Source: Desulfobacteraceae bacterium (GTDB lineage: Bacteria; Desulfobacterota; Desulfobacteria; Desulfobacterales; Desulfosalsimonadaceae). Taken from it: a stretch of 11,921 nucleotides of DNA. Under the pieces are notes generated by a model that worked only from the letters and a program-made list of their open reading frames with translations, was not told the DNA's origin and made no database searches. This document shows, one piece after another, positions 1 through 6,700 of this stretch. The position numbers and the translations under genes are program-made. The stretch covers positions 1 to 11,921 of the forward strand of contig JAGGYV010000253.1 in NCBI GenBank assembly GCA_021162325.1, given 5' to 3'. How positions within the stretch are numbered: position 1 is the stretch's first letter; each line of letters begins with the position of its first letter.

Positions 1-18
1 AAGCATTGCAATACGCAT
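1..18 (-). CDS. Possible first codons of a gene running off the window
   Basis: On the minus strand an ATG at 18-16 opens a frame reading MRIAML to the window edge. A purine-rich stretch (GAAGAAAG) lies upstream, farther away than an ideal ribosome binding site. MRIAML is a common start for glycosyltransferases and many other proteins, so no product can be named. The gap to the marC-like stop is short (34 bp), which would fit co-transcription. Only six codons are visible. Confidence 0.25.
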
Positions 19-52
19 AATATTAATTTCTTTCTTCAGCTTGTTTGCTGCT

Positions 53-694
53 TTATGCAAGGCCGGGTAAAAGTTTTACCAATCCAGCAGTAATCATCTG
101 CATGCCAATGGCGGCCAGCAACAGGCCCATTATCCGGGTAACGATGTTCAGCCCGGTAATCCCCAGCTTCTCACCAATGGGTGCCGCCAGTCGTAATGCA
201 CCCCACACAGCTATGGCCACGACGATGATATCTGCGCTCAGTATCAGCCGGTCACCCCAGCCGATAGCCTGATGTGCATCAACAATAACAAGGCTAATCG
301 CACCCGGACCGGACATTATTGGAATCGCCAGTGGAACAACGGCGACATTCTCCTTGTTATCGGCCTCTTCGGCTTCTTTCGGACTGTGTTTCGCATGGCT
401 CTGCTTCGCATGCATCATATTTATTGCTATCAATAAAAGCAGCAGCCCTCCACCCGTTCGAAAGGCCGGGATACCAATACCGAAAAAGCCCAGAAGCGCA
501 TCCCCTGACCAGATCGCGAGAATCAGGATGGAGGCAACAGCGAACGCACTCACACGTGCTATCTGACGTCGTTCCGTATGGGTTCTATCACCGCACAGCG
601 ACAGGAAGACAGGGATAGCGCCCAACGGATTAACAATAGCGATTATGCCAATCAGCGTCTTGGCATACAGCGTATACTCTGGAGAAAAGATCAT
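53..694 (-). CDS. MarC family integral membrane protein
   Basis: A 213-residue polytopic inner-membrane protein of the MarC/UPF0056 family, close to the usual ~200-220 residues. The family signatures are visible: the N-terminal IVNPLGAIPVFL segment, an ER-rich cytoplasmic turn, FGIGIPAFRTGGGLLLL, and PLAIPIMSGPGAISLVI in the second half, which resembles an internal repeat of the first. About six hydrophobic segments are present, with a polar histidine/glutamate-rich linker (around HAKQSHAKHSPKEAEEADNK) between the halves. The molecular function of the family is unsettled; the old link of E. coli MarC to multiple antibiotic resistance was not upheld. An ATG at 694 and a TTG one codon upstream (697) are both in range of AAGGA; I chose the ATG. 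No domain is missing, so it appears intact. Confidence 0.9.
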   Translation of the reverse strand: MIFSPEYTLYAKTLIGIIAIVNPLGAIPVFLSLCGDRTHTERRQIARVSAFAVASILILAIWSGDALLGFFGIGIPAFRTGGGLLLLLIAINMMHAKQSHAKHSPKEAEEADNKENVAVVPLAIPIMSGPGAISLVIVDAHQAIGWGDRLILSADIIVVAIAVWGALRLAAPIGEKLGITGLNIVTRIMGLLLAAIGMQMITAGLVKLLPGLA

Positions 695-710
695 CAATGA
701 TATCCTTTTA

Positions 711-797
711 TGTTATCACAAAACGAGTGTCCCATATGCTTCTTTCAAATGCGCTATGGCTGGTAACTTTTCAATTCCTCTTCAACAATTTTCCATC
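711..797 (-). pseudogene. Scar of a second aldolase-3' / gpmA-5' junction
   Basis: This apparent intergenic stretch aligns with 1433-1530, which covers the end of the intact aldolase gene, the following gap and the first codons of gpmA. By hand, the aldolase-tail part matches at about 36 of 44 positions. Read from the shared stop, the last codons correspond one to one: W-KIVEEELKSYQP-stop here against G-KTVKEAMKIYRP-stop in the aldolase. The gpmA-start part (ATGGGA..CTCGTTTTG from 735) matches at about 19 of 27 positions with one-base gaps, and the gap between the two parts is shorter (19 against 28 bp). Only the last ~13 aldolase codons and the first ~8 gpmA codons survive, so it cannot encode either enzyme. 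I infer a former second aldolase-gpmA pair, lost by deletion. Confidence 0.7.
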
Positions 798-813
798 GCC
801 TGACTTAATTCCT

Positions 814-1047
814 CTATGAACCAATATGCTTCATATAAACAGCATCTAACGGGCAGGCCTCAATGCAATCCTGGCATCCCATGCATAAATCTTGAAAGAT
901 CATAGGAGACTCAAATACACCGTCTAACTGTTTTAAAACTTTATGGGAACATGCCTGTACGGCAACGCAACGACCTTCTTCCGGGTTGCATTTTCCCGGA
1001 TTACAGATTTCATAATTCACCGCAGCAAAGGATTTTTTTGATTGCAT
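814..1047 (-). CDS. RLI-like (ABCE1 N-domain type) 4Fe-4S ferredoxin
   Basis: A 77-residue protein with eight cysteines in two groups. C15, C20, C27 and C33 lie in CNPGKCNPEEGRCVAVQAC, and C55, C58, C61 and C65 form a classical CxxCxxCxxxCP motif (CMGCQDCIEACP). The first group, preceded by AAVNYEIC, resembles the N-terminal iron-sulfur domain of RNase L inhibitor/ABCE1 rather than a bacterial 2x[4Fe-4S] ferredoxin. I expect two [4Fe-4S] clusters and a cytoplasmic electron-transfer role; the partner is unknown. It follows the broken gpmA by 25 bp and precedes the aldolase/gpmA scar, so it is probably read in the operon starting at 2598. The ribosome binding site is weak (GGAA ~10 bases upstream). 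The ATG at 1047 is the natural start because the family motif begins soon after. Confidence 0.8.
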   Translation of the reverse strand: MQSKKSFAAVNYEICNPGKCNPEEGRCVAVQACSHKVLKQLDGVFESPMIFQDLCMGCQDCIEACPLDAVYMKHIGS

Positions 1048-1072
1048 AAATATTTTATTCCAAAATGGAAGG

Positions 1073-1458
1073 CTATTTTTCTAAAATCTGCCCGGCAACC
1101 GCTTCCGTTGCTTTTCTGATTTCTTTTTCGTCTCCCAGATAATAATGTTTTTTCGGCTTCAGCTTTTCATCCAGTTCATAAACCAGGGGAAATCCGGTGG
1201 GGATATTGATGCTCACGATTTTATCCTCAGACATGTTGTCGAGATATTTTATAATTGCCCTGAGGCTGTTACCATGTGCCGCCACCAGAATTTTTTCTCC
1301 GTTTTTCAGGGCCGGTTCAATTACCGTCTGCCAGTAAGGAAGCACACGATTAAGCGTATCTTTGAGACTCTCCGTGGCAGGCAGTTCCTCCTCTTTTAAT
1401 AAAGCATAACGCGATTCCATTCACTCTGTCCGTGTCGCAGCAAAACGAGACTTCCCAT
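1073..1458 (-). pseudogene. gpmA: gpmA, 2,3-BPG-dependent phosphoglycerate mutase with internal deletion
   Basis: Two parts of one gene are joined out of frame. From the ATG at 1458 (28 bp after the aldolase stop, with AGGGA upstream) the frame reads MGSLVLLRHGQSEWN, the classic GpmA N-terminus with the phospho-accepting histidine. It then hits a stop after VMLY. The second part, in another frame from about 1412 to the stop at 1073, begins RYALLKEEELPATESL and continues through AAHGNSLRAIIKYLDNMS and PTGFPLVYELDE to a normal C-terminus. Against E. coli GpmA (~250 residues) about 120 codons are missing between N17 and R139, including the region of the essential R62 and E89. The downstream part has its own ATG at 1420, giving a 115-residue frame, but that product would lack the RHG catalytic motif. 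I treat the gene as inactive. Confidence 0.85.
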
Positions 1459-1485
1459 AAAATCCCTATCGAATATTTTGATGTA

Positions 1486-2403
1486 TTATGGCCGGTAAAT
1501 TTTCATTGCCTCTTTAACCGTTTTTCCATCAACCGTGATCGCATAAACCGCATTACACATTCTTACCGCTTGTTCGAAAGATTTTTGATGAACATTTCTT
1601 CCCGTGGCATTTCCGGAAGCTCCGCTGACGAATATCTGGTCAGCAAGGCGCTGCAAAAAGGATTCTACATCCACACTGGAGCCTCCGGCACAAACCACCT
1701 TGGTTCGGCCGGCAGCCAGAACGGTTTCTTTAAAAATTTCTTTTGATTGATACCCTTCTTTTTCAGGGTAGCTGACCTTAACAAAATCACTGCCCAGACA
1801 TGCGGCAACGCCTGTCGCACCGGCAATCAGATGAGGATCTTTTTCATCCGTAACCGCCTCACCCCGGGGGTAAATCCACAACACCGTTATCAGTCCATGT
1901 TCGTGTGCCTTTAAGACGATCTGTGCCGCCTGTCGCAACATCTCATTTTCGTACTCACTCCCCAGGTAGAGGGTATAGCCGACTGCCGGTATCTGAAGTC
2001 CGCTGTTTTTTTGAAAATTAATCACCTGCTTGATATCAATCCACTGATTGCTGAACGGGTCAACCTGTGAGGTTTTTACCAGATTCGTTTTTGAGTTTAA
2101 TTTTACCAGATAGGGAATATCGGGGTAGTCCATCCCATACCGGGCTATCAACCCGAGCTGAGTGGCGAAAACGCCGATATCCGCGCTTTGGGCGATCCTG
2201 AACAAATGCTCAGGATTGCTGTCATCCGGGTGGATATTCTCACCGTAAAAGTCGCCGTTCAAATGCTCTACTTTTTGATCTCCCGCAAAAAGCATCAATC
2301 GCCCACTTTCCCGGGTAACAGACAGATAATTTTTGATATATGATTTACGGACTGCATAGGGAACATCCAGTGGAACCATTACATCTTCTGGTTTAATCGT
2401 CAT
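1486..2403 (-). CDS. Class I fructose-bisphosphate aldolase, DhnA/FbaB type
   Basis: A 305-residue (beta/alpha)8-barrel protein of the archaeal-type class I aldolase family (DhnA/FbaB, DeoC/LacD superfamily). These enzymes cleave or form fructose 1,6-bisphosphate through a lysine Schiff base without a metal. The likely Schiff-base lysine is K209 in SDFVKVSYP. Other family features are LMLFAGDQKVEHLN near the N-terminus, VLWIYPRGEAV in the middle, VVCAGGSS, and the phosphate-binding end region GASGNATGRNVHQ. Length and termini look complete. The ATG at 2403 has GAGGA about 7 bases upstream and starts 9 bp after the ferredoxin stop, so the two are co-transcribed. The following gene was gpmA, placing this in a glycolysis/gluconeogenesis operon. 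Related barrels act on other sugar phosphates or in aromatic biosynthesis, so the exact substrate is inferred. Confidence 0.88.
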   Translation of the reverse strand: MTIKPEDVMVPLDVPYAVRKSYIKNYLSVTRESGRLMLFAGDQKVEHLNGDFYGENIHPDDSNPEHLFRIAQSADIGVFATQLGLIARYGMDYPDIPYLVKLNSKTNLVKTSQVDPFSNQWIDIKQVINFQKNSGLQIPAVGYTLYLGSEYENEMLRQAAQIVLKAHEHGLITVLWIYPRGEAVTDEKDPHLIAGATGVAACLGSDFVKVSYPEKEGYQSKEIFKETVLAAGRTKVVCAGGSSVDVESFLQRLADQIFVSGASGNATGRNVHQKSFEQAVRMCNAVYAITVDGKTVKEAMKIYRP

Positions 2404-2412
2404 TTTTATTCC

Positions 2413-2598
2413 TCAGCTTTCTTCTACAGTTATGGCATCCTGTTCACAAACTTCTATACAGCTTTCGCACCCGACACATTCTTCCGCATTGACCGGCACT
2501 GATTTCTCATCTTGGAGCTCGTAAACTTCTACCGGACAGACATCCACACACTCACCGCAACCAATGCATTTTTCAGAATCGACCTTTGGTATAAACAT
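2413..2598 (-). CDS. 2x[4Fe-4S] ferredoxin
   Basis: A 61-residue bacterial-type ferredoxin with two cluster motifs. C11-C14-C17 and C21 form CIGCGECVDVCP, and C41-C44-C47 and C51 form CVGCESCIEVC followed by EQDAI; the proline usual after the last cysteine is replaced by glutamate. It should carry low-potential electrons in the cytoplasm; the partner cannot be told from the sequence. A strong AAAGGAGGG lies 8 bases before the ATG at 2598. It is the first gene after the predicted promoter (2688-2661) and is followed after 9 bp by the aldolase, so it appears to lead that operon. It is intact despite the decayed genes on both sides of the operon. Confidence 0.92.
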   Translation of the reverse strand: MFIPKVDSEKCIGCGECVDVCPVEVYELQDEKSVPVNAEECVGCESCIEVCEQDAITVEES

Positions 2599-2644
2599 GA
2601 TAAAACCCTCCTTTTAAATCAATCGTTAATTTTGAACATATACT

Positions 2645-2669
2645 CATTATTTACAAGTAAAAAATAATG
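2645..2669. promoter_or_regulatory. Palindrome overlapping the -10 region, operator candidate
   Basis: The arms CATTATTT (2645-2652) and AAATAATG (2662-2669) are perfect inverted repeats. The inner bases TTTAC-AA-GTAAA extend the symmetry almost to the centre, with one extra A. It covers the predicted -10 hexamer of the ferredoxin-aldolase promoter, where a repressor would act. No regulator is encoded nearby, so the role is inferred from position and symmetry only. Confidence 0.4.
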
Positions 2670-2688
2670 CCTGGTCGGAACTTGTCAA
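2661..2688 (-). promoter_or_regulatory. Sigma70-like promoter for the ferredoxin-aldolase operon
   Basis: On the minus strand a consensus TTGACA (2688-2683) is followed after 16 bases by TATTTT (2666-2661). It lies about 60 bp upstream of the ferredoxin ATG in an AT-rich gap. The -35 is perfect; the -10 matches four of six positions. Position and orientation fit transcription of ferredoxin, aldolase and the genes beyond. Confidence 0.5.
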
Positions 2689-2713
2689 TGCCGGCAACAG
2701 AAATATTTTTCCC

Positions 2714-2730
2714 ACCGTTAATATAACGGT
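2714..2730. promoter_or_regulatory. Perfect palindrome ACCGTTA-ATA-TAACGGT
   Basis: Seven-base arms with a three-base loop lie between the decayed cardiolipin synthase and the ferredoxin promoter. On the plus strand it is followed by TTTTTATTT, resembling a weak terminator in the direction opposite to the genes. On the minus strand no T tract follows. It could be a protein-binding site about 25 bp upstream of the -35 box. Function is open. Confidence 0.35.
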
Positions 2731-2754
2731 TTTTATTTCTGTATTTGGTAAGCT

Positions 2755-3112
2755 TTATAAAAGTGGAGAGAAAACGCGACAAAGATCTTCATTGAATTTT
2801 CGAAGACTGCCTTTACGAGCTATTTCATTCCTGGTTATCCGCCTGGAATTTTCCATCATTGATGCCATAATGGTGCATACTTCTTTCACCTCTTTGGGGG
2901 AATAAAGATACGAATATACTTTCCCGGGCCTGATGCAGGGCTGCCAGGACACCTGAATAGAGTGGCCGTTCGTTAACATCAGGGCCATCTCCGACTACCT
3001 GAACAAGACTCTTGCCACCGGCATCCTGACAAATAGACGGAGGAAGCATTTCAGGGTCAAATGTTTGCCATGTACTGTAGTTCCAGTCCTGTATAGAAAC
3101 ATTAAAGAACCA
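2755..3112 (-). pseudogene. cls: Cardiolipin synthase (PLD family) remnant, two out-of-phase pieces
   Basis: The first piece, about 3109-2909, reads VSIQDWNYSTW, then a proline-containing stretch, then LVQVVGDGPD and ALHQARESIFV. This matches the stretch between the two HKD motifs of bacterial cardiolipin synthases (in E. coli ClsA: CDW, then ASGPG, then the segment before TPYFVP). The second piece, another frame ending at 2755, reads SRRITRNEIARKGSLRKF and ends FSPLL, exactly how ClsA-type proteins end. The frame changes near 2895-2908, next to a run of five C on the coding strand. The N-terminal membrane region and both catalytic HKD motifs are absent, and stops (TAA TGA) lie just upstream of the first piece. 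It cannot make an active phospholipid synthase. Confidence 0.75.
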
Positions 3113-3206
3113 GGTTCATTAATATGAAAGGATAAGGGTCCCAGTGTTGAAGCCATGCGACTATATTCAATATTGCCCATATTCCCAGAAAAACACTTTG
3201 GATATT
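3105..3206 (-). pseudogene. Fragment of a DUF1003 membrane protein
   Basis: An open stretch of 34 codons between an in-frame TAG (3209-3207) and TAA (3104-3102) has no suitable start. It reads FLGIWAILNIVAWLQ and then HWDPYPFILMNLVL. The DPYPFILLNLVLS signature and the preceding hydrophobic helix are characteristic of DUF1003 (PF06210) proteins, which normally continue with a second helix. That second helix is missing: the next bases already belong to the cardiolipin synthase remnant. The 5' part is also missing, because the TMEM198-like gene stops a few bases upstream. DUF1003 proteins have no settled function. The fragment is read here from one motif, but the motif is distinctive. Confidence 0.65.
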
Positions 3207-3211
3207 CTATC

Positions 3212-3709
3212 CTACGACATTTCATCCATCGACTGTATCTGGATCAATGCACCGATAATTGACATGAGCATAAAAGCAATAATGCTTATCGTCGGGGACA
3301 ACCCCAAGACTGAAGCAACCAGACCGGCACCGACCATGGCGGACAGTATGATAATGGCCCAGTCGATGAATACATATGCGGCCACCCCGCCGATAGCGCC
3401 GCCAAAAATATACAAAACAGCGGAGACATCATTGTAACCCACAAATTGTGACCCTATCAGCACCAGATACAGGCCAGCCAAACACCCTGCTAAAACAAAG
3501 GCGATTCTCTGCACCAGGATGCCCACCAATGCACAGACGATACCGATGCCAATCGCTATCACCAGCTGCACCCATTGCTGAGATAAAGGAATAAGCATTT
3601 CGGAAAAGCCAAATCCCACCATAAAACCGGAGAAAGCAATAAACAGCCAAAAGAGCTTTCGCCCGAACAACAGCAATATCAATCCTATAATAATATTAAA
3701 AATTAACAT
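3212..3709 (-). CDS. TMEM198/DUF4203-like multi-spanning membrane protein
   Basis: A 165-residue, strongly hydrophobic protein with about six predicted membrane segments and many small residues: a start LIFNIIIGLILLLFGRKLF, then glycine-rich helices such as GFMVGFGFSEML and IFGGAIGGVAAYVF, and a last helix ending IGALIQIQSMDEMS. The pattern FGRKLFWLFIAFSGFMVGF followed by glycine zippers is that of TMEM198/DUF4203 proteins, whose function is unknown. It starts 38 bp after the RND permease stop, so it is probably the last gene of the efflux operon. No strong Shine-Dalgarno is visible. Its stop abuts the decayed DUF1003 fragment, so the original C-terminus could have been changed by the same deletion. 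Confidence 0.65.
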   Translation of the reverse strand: MLIFNIIIGLILLLFGRKLFWLFIAFSGFMVGFGFSEMLIPLSQQWVQLVIAIGIGIVCALVGILVQRIAFVLAGCLAGLYLVLIGSQFVGYNDVSAVLYIFGGAIGGVAAYVFIDWAIIILSAMVGAGLVASVLGLSPTISIIAFMLMSIIGALIQIQSMDEMS

Positions 3710-3747
3710 TTTTTAATCCATTTCGAATTATTTCCGGATACTGTTTT

Positions 3748-6700
3748 TCAATTTTCGGGATTTGGCGTTGAAAAATGGTCATGTTCCCACCGCTTGTCCA
3801 GAAAATAAAGAATCGGCACCGTCATCCGGGAAAACAGCAAAGACGCCACTTCTCCGGCCATCAATGAAATAGCCAGCCCCTGAAAAATGGGATCAAAAAG
3901 GATTACCGACGCGCCGACCACCACAGCGGCAGCCGTCAACATCATAGGCCGGAATCTCACCGCACCCGCATCGATCACTGCTTTATCCAGCGGCATTCCC
4001 TCGGACAGCCGCAATTCGATAAAATCAACCAGAATGATGGAGTTACGGACCACAATACCGGCGCCGGCAATAAAACCGATCATGGAGGTGGCTGTAAAAA
4101 AAGCGTTCAGCCCCCAGTGCGCCGGCAAAATGCCGATCAAAGAAAAGGGAATGGCCGCCAGAATAACGATTGGCGTTGAAAACGACTGAAACCACCCCAC
4201 CACTAAAACAAAAATGAGCACCATGACAACGGCAAAAGCAATACCCAGATCCCGAAACACTTCATAGGTGATATGCCACTCGCCATCCCATTTCATAGCG
4301 AATTTCCTGTCTGTTTCAGGAACGGATGCCGTATACTGATCAATCTTGTACCCTTCCGGAATTGAGATGGCGTCAATCTTTTTCCACATTTCGGCAATGG
4401 CATACACCGGGCTCTCCTTGGCCCCGGCCACATCACCGGTCACATAGACAACCGGCATCAGGTTTTTATGATAAATGCTCCGGTCAATATCTATTTCACG
4501 TACATCAACAAGCTCTGATATGGGTACCAGACGGCCATCGCCTGCCGGAACGTTTAAAGAAAGAAGGCGCTGCAAGTCCGACCTTTCTGCAATCGATTGG
4601 CGAAGAACAATGTTTAGATCTTCTTTTTCAAGGGGCTGGTGAAGAAGCCCGATTTTTTTACCGCTTAACTGCATACTCAGGGCCTGCACAATTCCGGCAA
4701 CCGGTATGCCGTTAAGCGCTGCTTTTTCCTGGTTCACTTCAACAAAATACCGTGGCTGGGGGGATTCCATGTACCAGTCCACATCCACCACCCCTTCGGT
4801 TTCTGAAAAAATATCCATGATACGGGCGGCAAGTTCCTGCTGCCGGTCATAATCCGGCCCATAAATTTCAGCGACAAGTGTTGAAAGCACCGGCGGTCCC
4901 GGCGGGACTTCCGCCACTTTGATCCGGGCACCATATTGATCTCCGATTTTTTTCAGCGGACCCCGAACCCTTTTGGCGATATCATGACTCTGCTGCTTGC
5001 GATGATGTTTGCCGGCCAGATTGACCTGAATATCAGCCATAAAAGCCCTCTGACGGAGGCAATAATGACGAACCAGCCCGTTGAAATTAAAAGGAGAAGC
5101 GGTGCCGACGTAAATCTGATAATCCTTCACTTCATTAACCGTTTTAATATAATCGCCCATGTTTTGGGCCGCTGCTGCGGTTTGTTCCAATGTGGCGGAC
5201 TCCGGCATATCAATGATCACCTGAAACTCGCTCTTGTTGTCAAACGGCAACATTTTAATACGCACCATACCGACCGCGACCATTGCACAGGCCCCCATCA
5301 ACAGCACCACCACTGTAATCAAAAAAGACCATCGGACGGCTGGCCGATGCAGGAGCGGATCCATGACCCGTCGGTACAGACGGGTAGACCAATCGTCACT
5401 GTCTTCCGGTATGTGCCCGCCCTTTTCCGAATATGCATGACCCAGCAGACGAACCGATGCCCACGGCGTGACGATAAACGCAACAATTAAAGAAAAGATC
5501 ATCGCGGCGGACGCCCCCACGGGAATGGGACGCATATACGGCCCCATGAGCCCGCCGACAAAAGCCATGGGCAGAATTGCCGCAATCACCGTCATGGTGG
5601 CCAAAATGGTCGGATTGCCGACTTCGCCGACCGCTTCAACCGCCACAGTGGTTTTTAAACGATCCCTGTTTTCAGGCATCCGGAAATGCCGGACAATATT
5701 TTCCACCACCACGATGGCGTCATCCACCAGAATACCAATGGAAAATATCAGGGCAAACAGGGTAATGCGGTTTAATGTATATCCCAGCAGGTAGAAAACC
5801 GTCAGCGTAAAGGCCAGCGTGACCGGAATCGCCAGCGCCACAATCCATGACTCCCGACGGCCGAGGGTTATCCAGATCAGCAGGGTCACGGAAAACACCG
5901 CGATTGCCATATGAAACAGCAGTTCGTTGGATTTCTCCTTTGCGGTTTCTCCGTAATGACGGGTCACCGTCATCTGTATATCATCCGGGATCAAAGTGCC
6001 CCGGGTCCCTGCAACTCTTTCCAGAACCCGTTCGGCAATCGTCACCGCATTGGTGCCTTTGCGCTTGGCCACTGTCAACGTCACTGCCGGATAAACCCCC
6101 ATTTGCGATTCACCCGAACGGATACCGGTTTCACCGGCAGCCACAACACCAGCCGGTCCGGTGCCAAAAAATACGTAATTATCCGGTTCCGCCGGACCAT
6201 CCACTACATTGGCCACATCTTCAAGATACACCGGGTGCCCGTTAAACACCCCGACTACCAAACGCTTCACATCATCGGCGGTTTTTAAAAACCCGCCGAC
6301 CTGGACCAGGACCTGGCCATCGGGCGACGGGTAACTGCCGGCCTGAAGCTCAGTATTCGCACCCCCGATCATTTTCTCGATGGTTGCCCCATCCAGATGG
6401 TAGGCCGCCAGACGGACCGGGTCCAGTTGAACTTCCAGCTGGCGGCGCGGGCCGCCGATCAGTTCGGTGATGGAAACATCCGGTTCCCGCTTGACCACTT
6501 CCTCAATTTCTGCGGCCACTCGACGAAGGGTGTACTGGTCCGCTGATTTACTCCAGAAGGTCAATGCCAGAATCGGCACATCATCTATATATCTCGGTTT
6601 AATCAGCGGAGGACTGACCGTAAAGGGGATGCGATCGTAATTGGCCAGCAGCTTGGACTGCAATCGAATGATGGCATCTTCTTCGTTTTCCCCCACATAA

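Noticed and set aside
1073..1420. A functional short histidine-phosphatase of 115 residues
   Set aside because: It begins in the middle of the GpmA fold and lacks the RHG motif, which is found just upstream in another frame. Truncation explains it better.
2825..3225. Three overlapping small open frames as independent hypothetical proteins
   Set aside because: Their conserved stretches are parts of DUF1003 and cardiolipin synthase spread over different frames, and one of them (2995-3225) is only a shadow frame. They are better described as gene remnants.
4936..5490. 184-codon open frame on the plus strand inside the RND permease gene
   Set aside because: It lies antisense to a conserved protein with clear family motifs, matches no family I know and has no convincing ribosome binding site. 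It is a by-product of the permease codon use, as are the other open frames antisense to the efflux genes.
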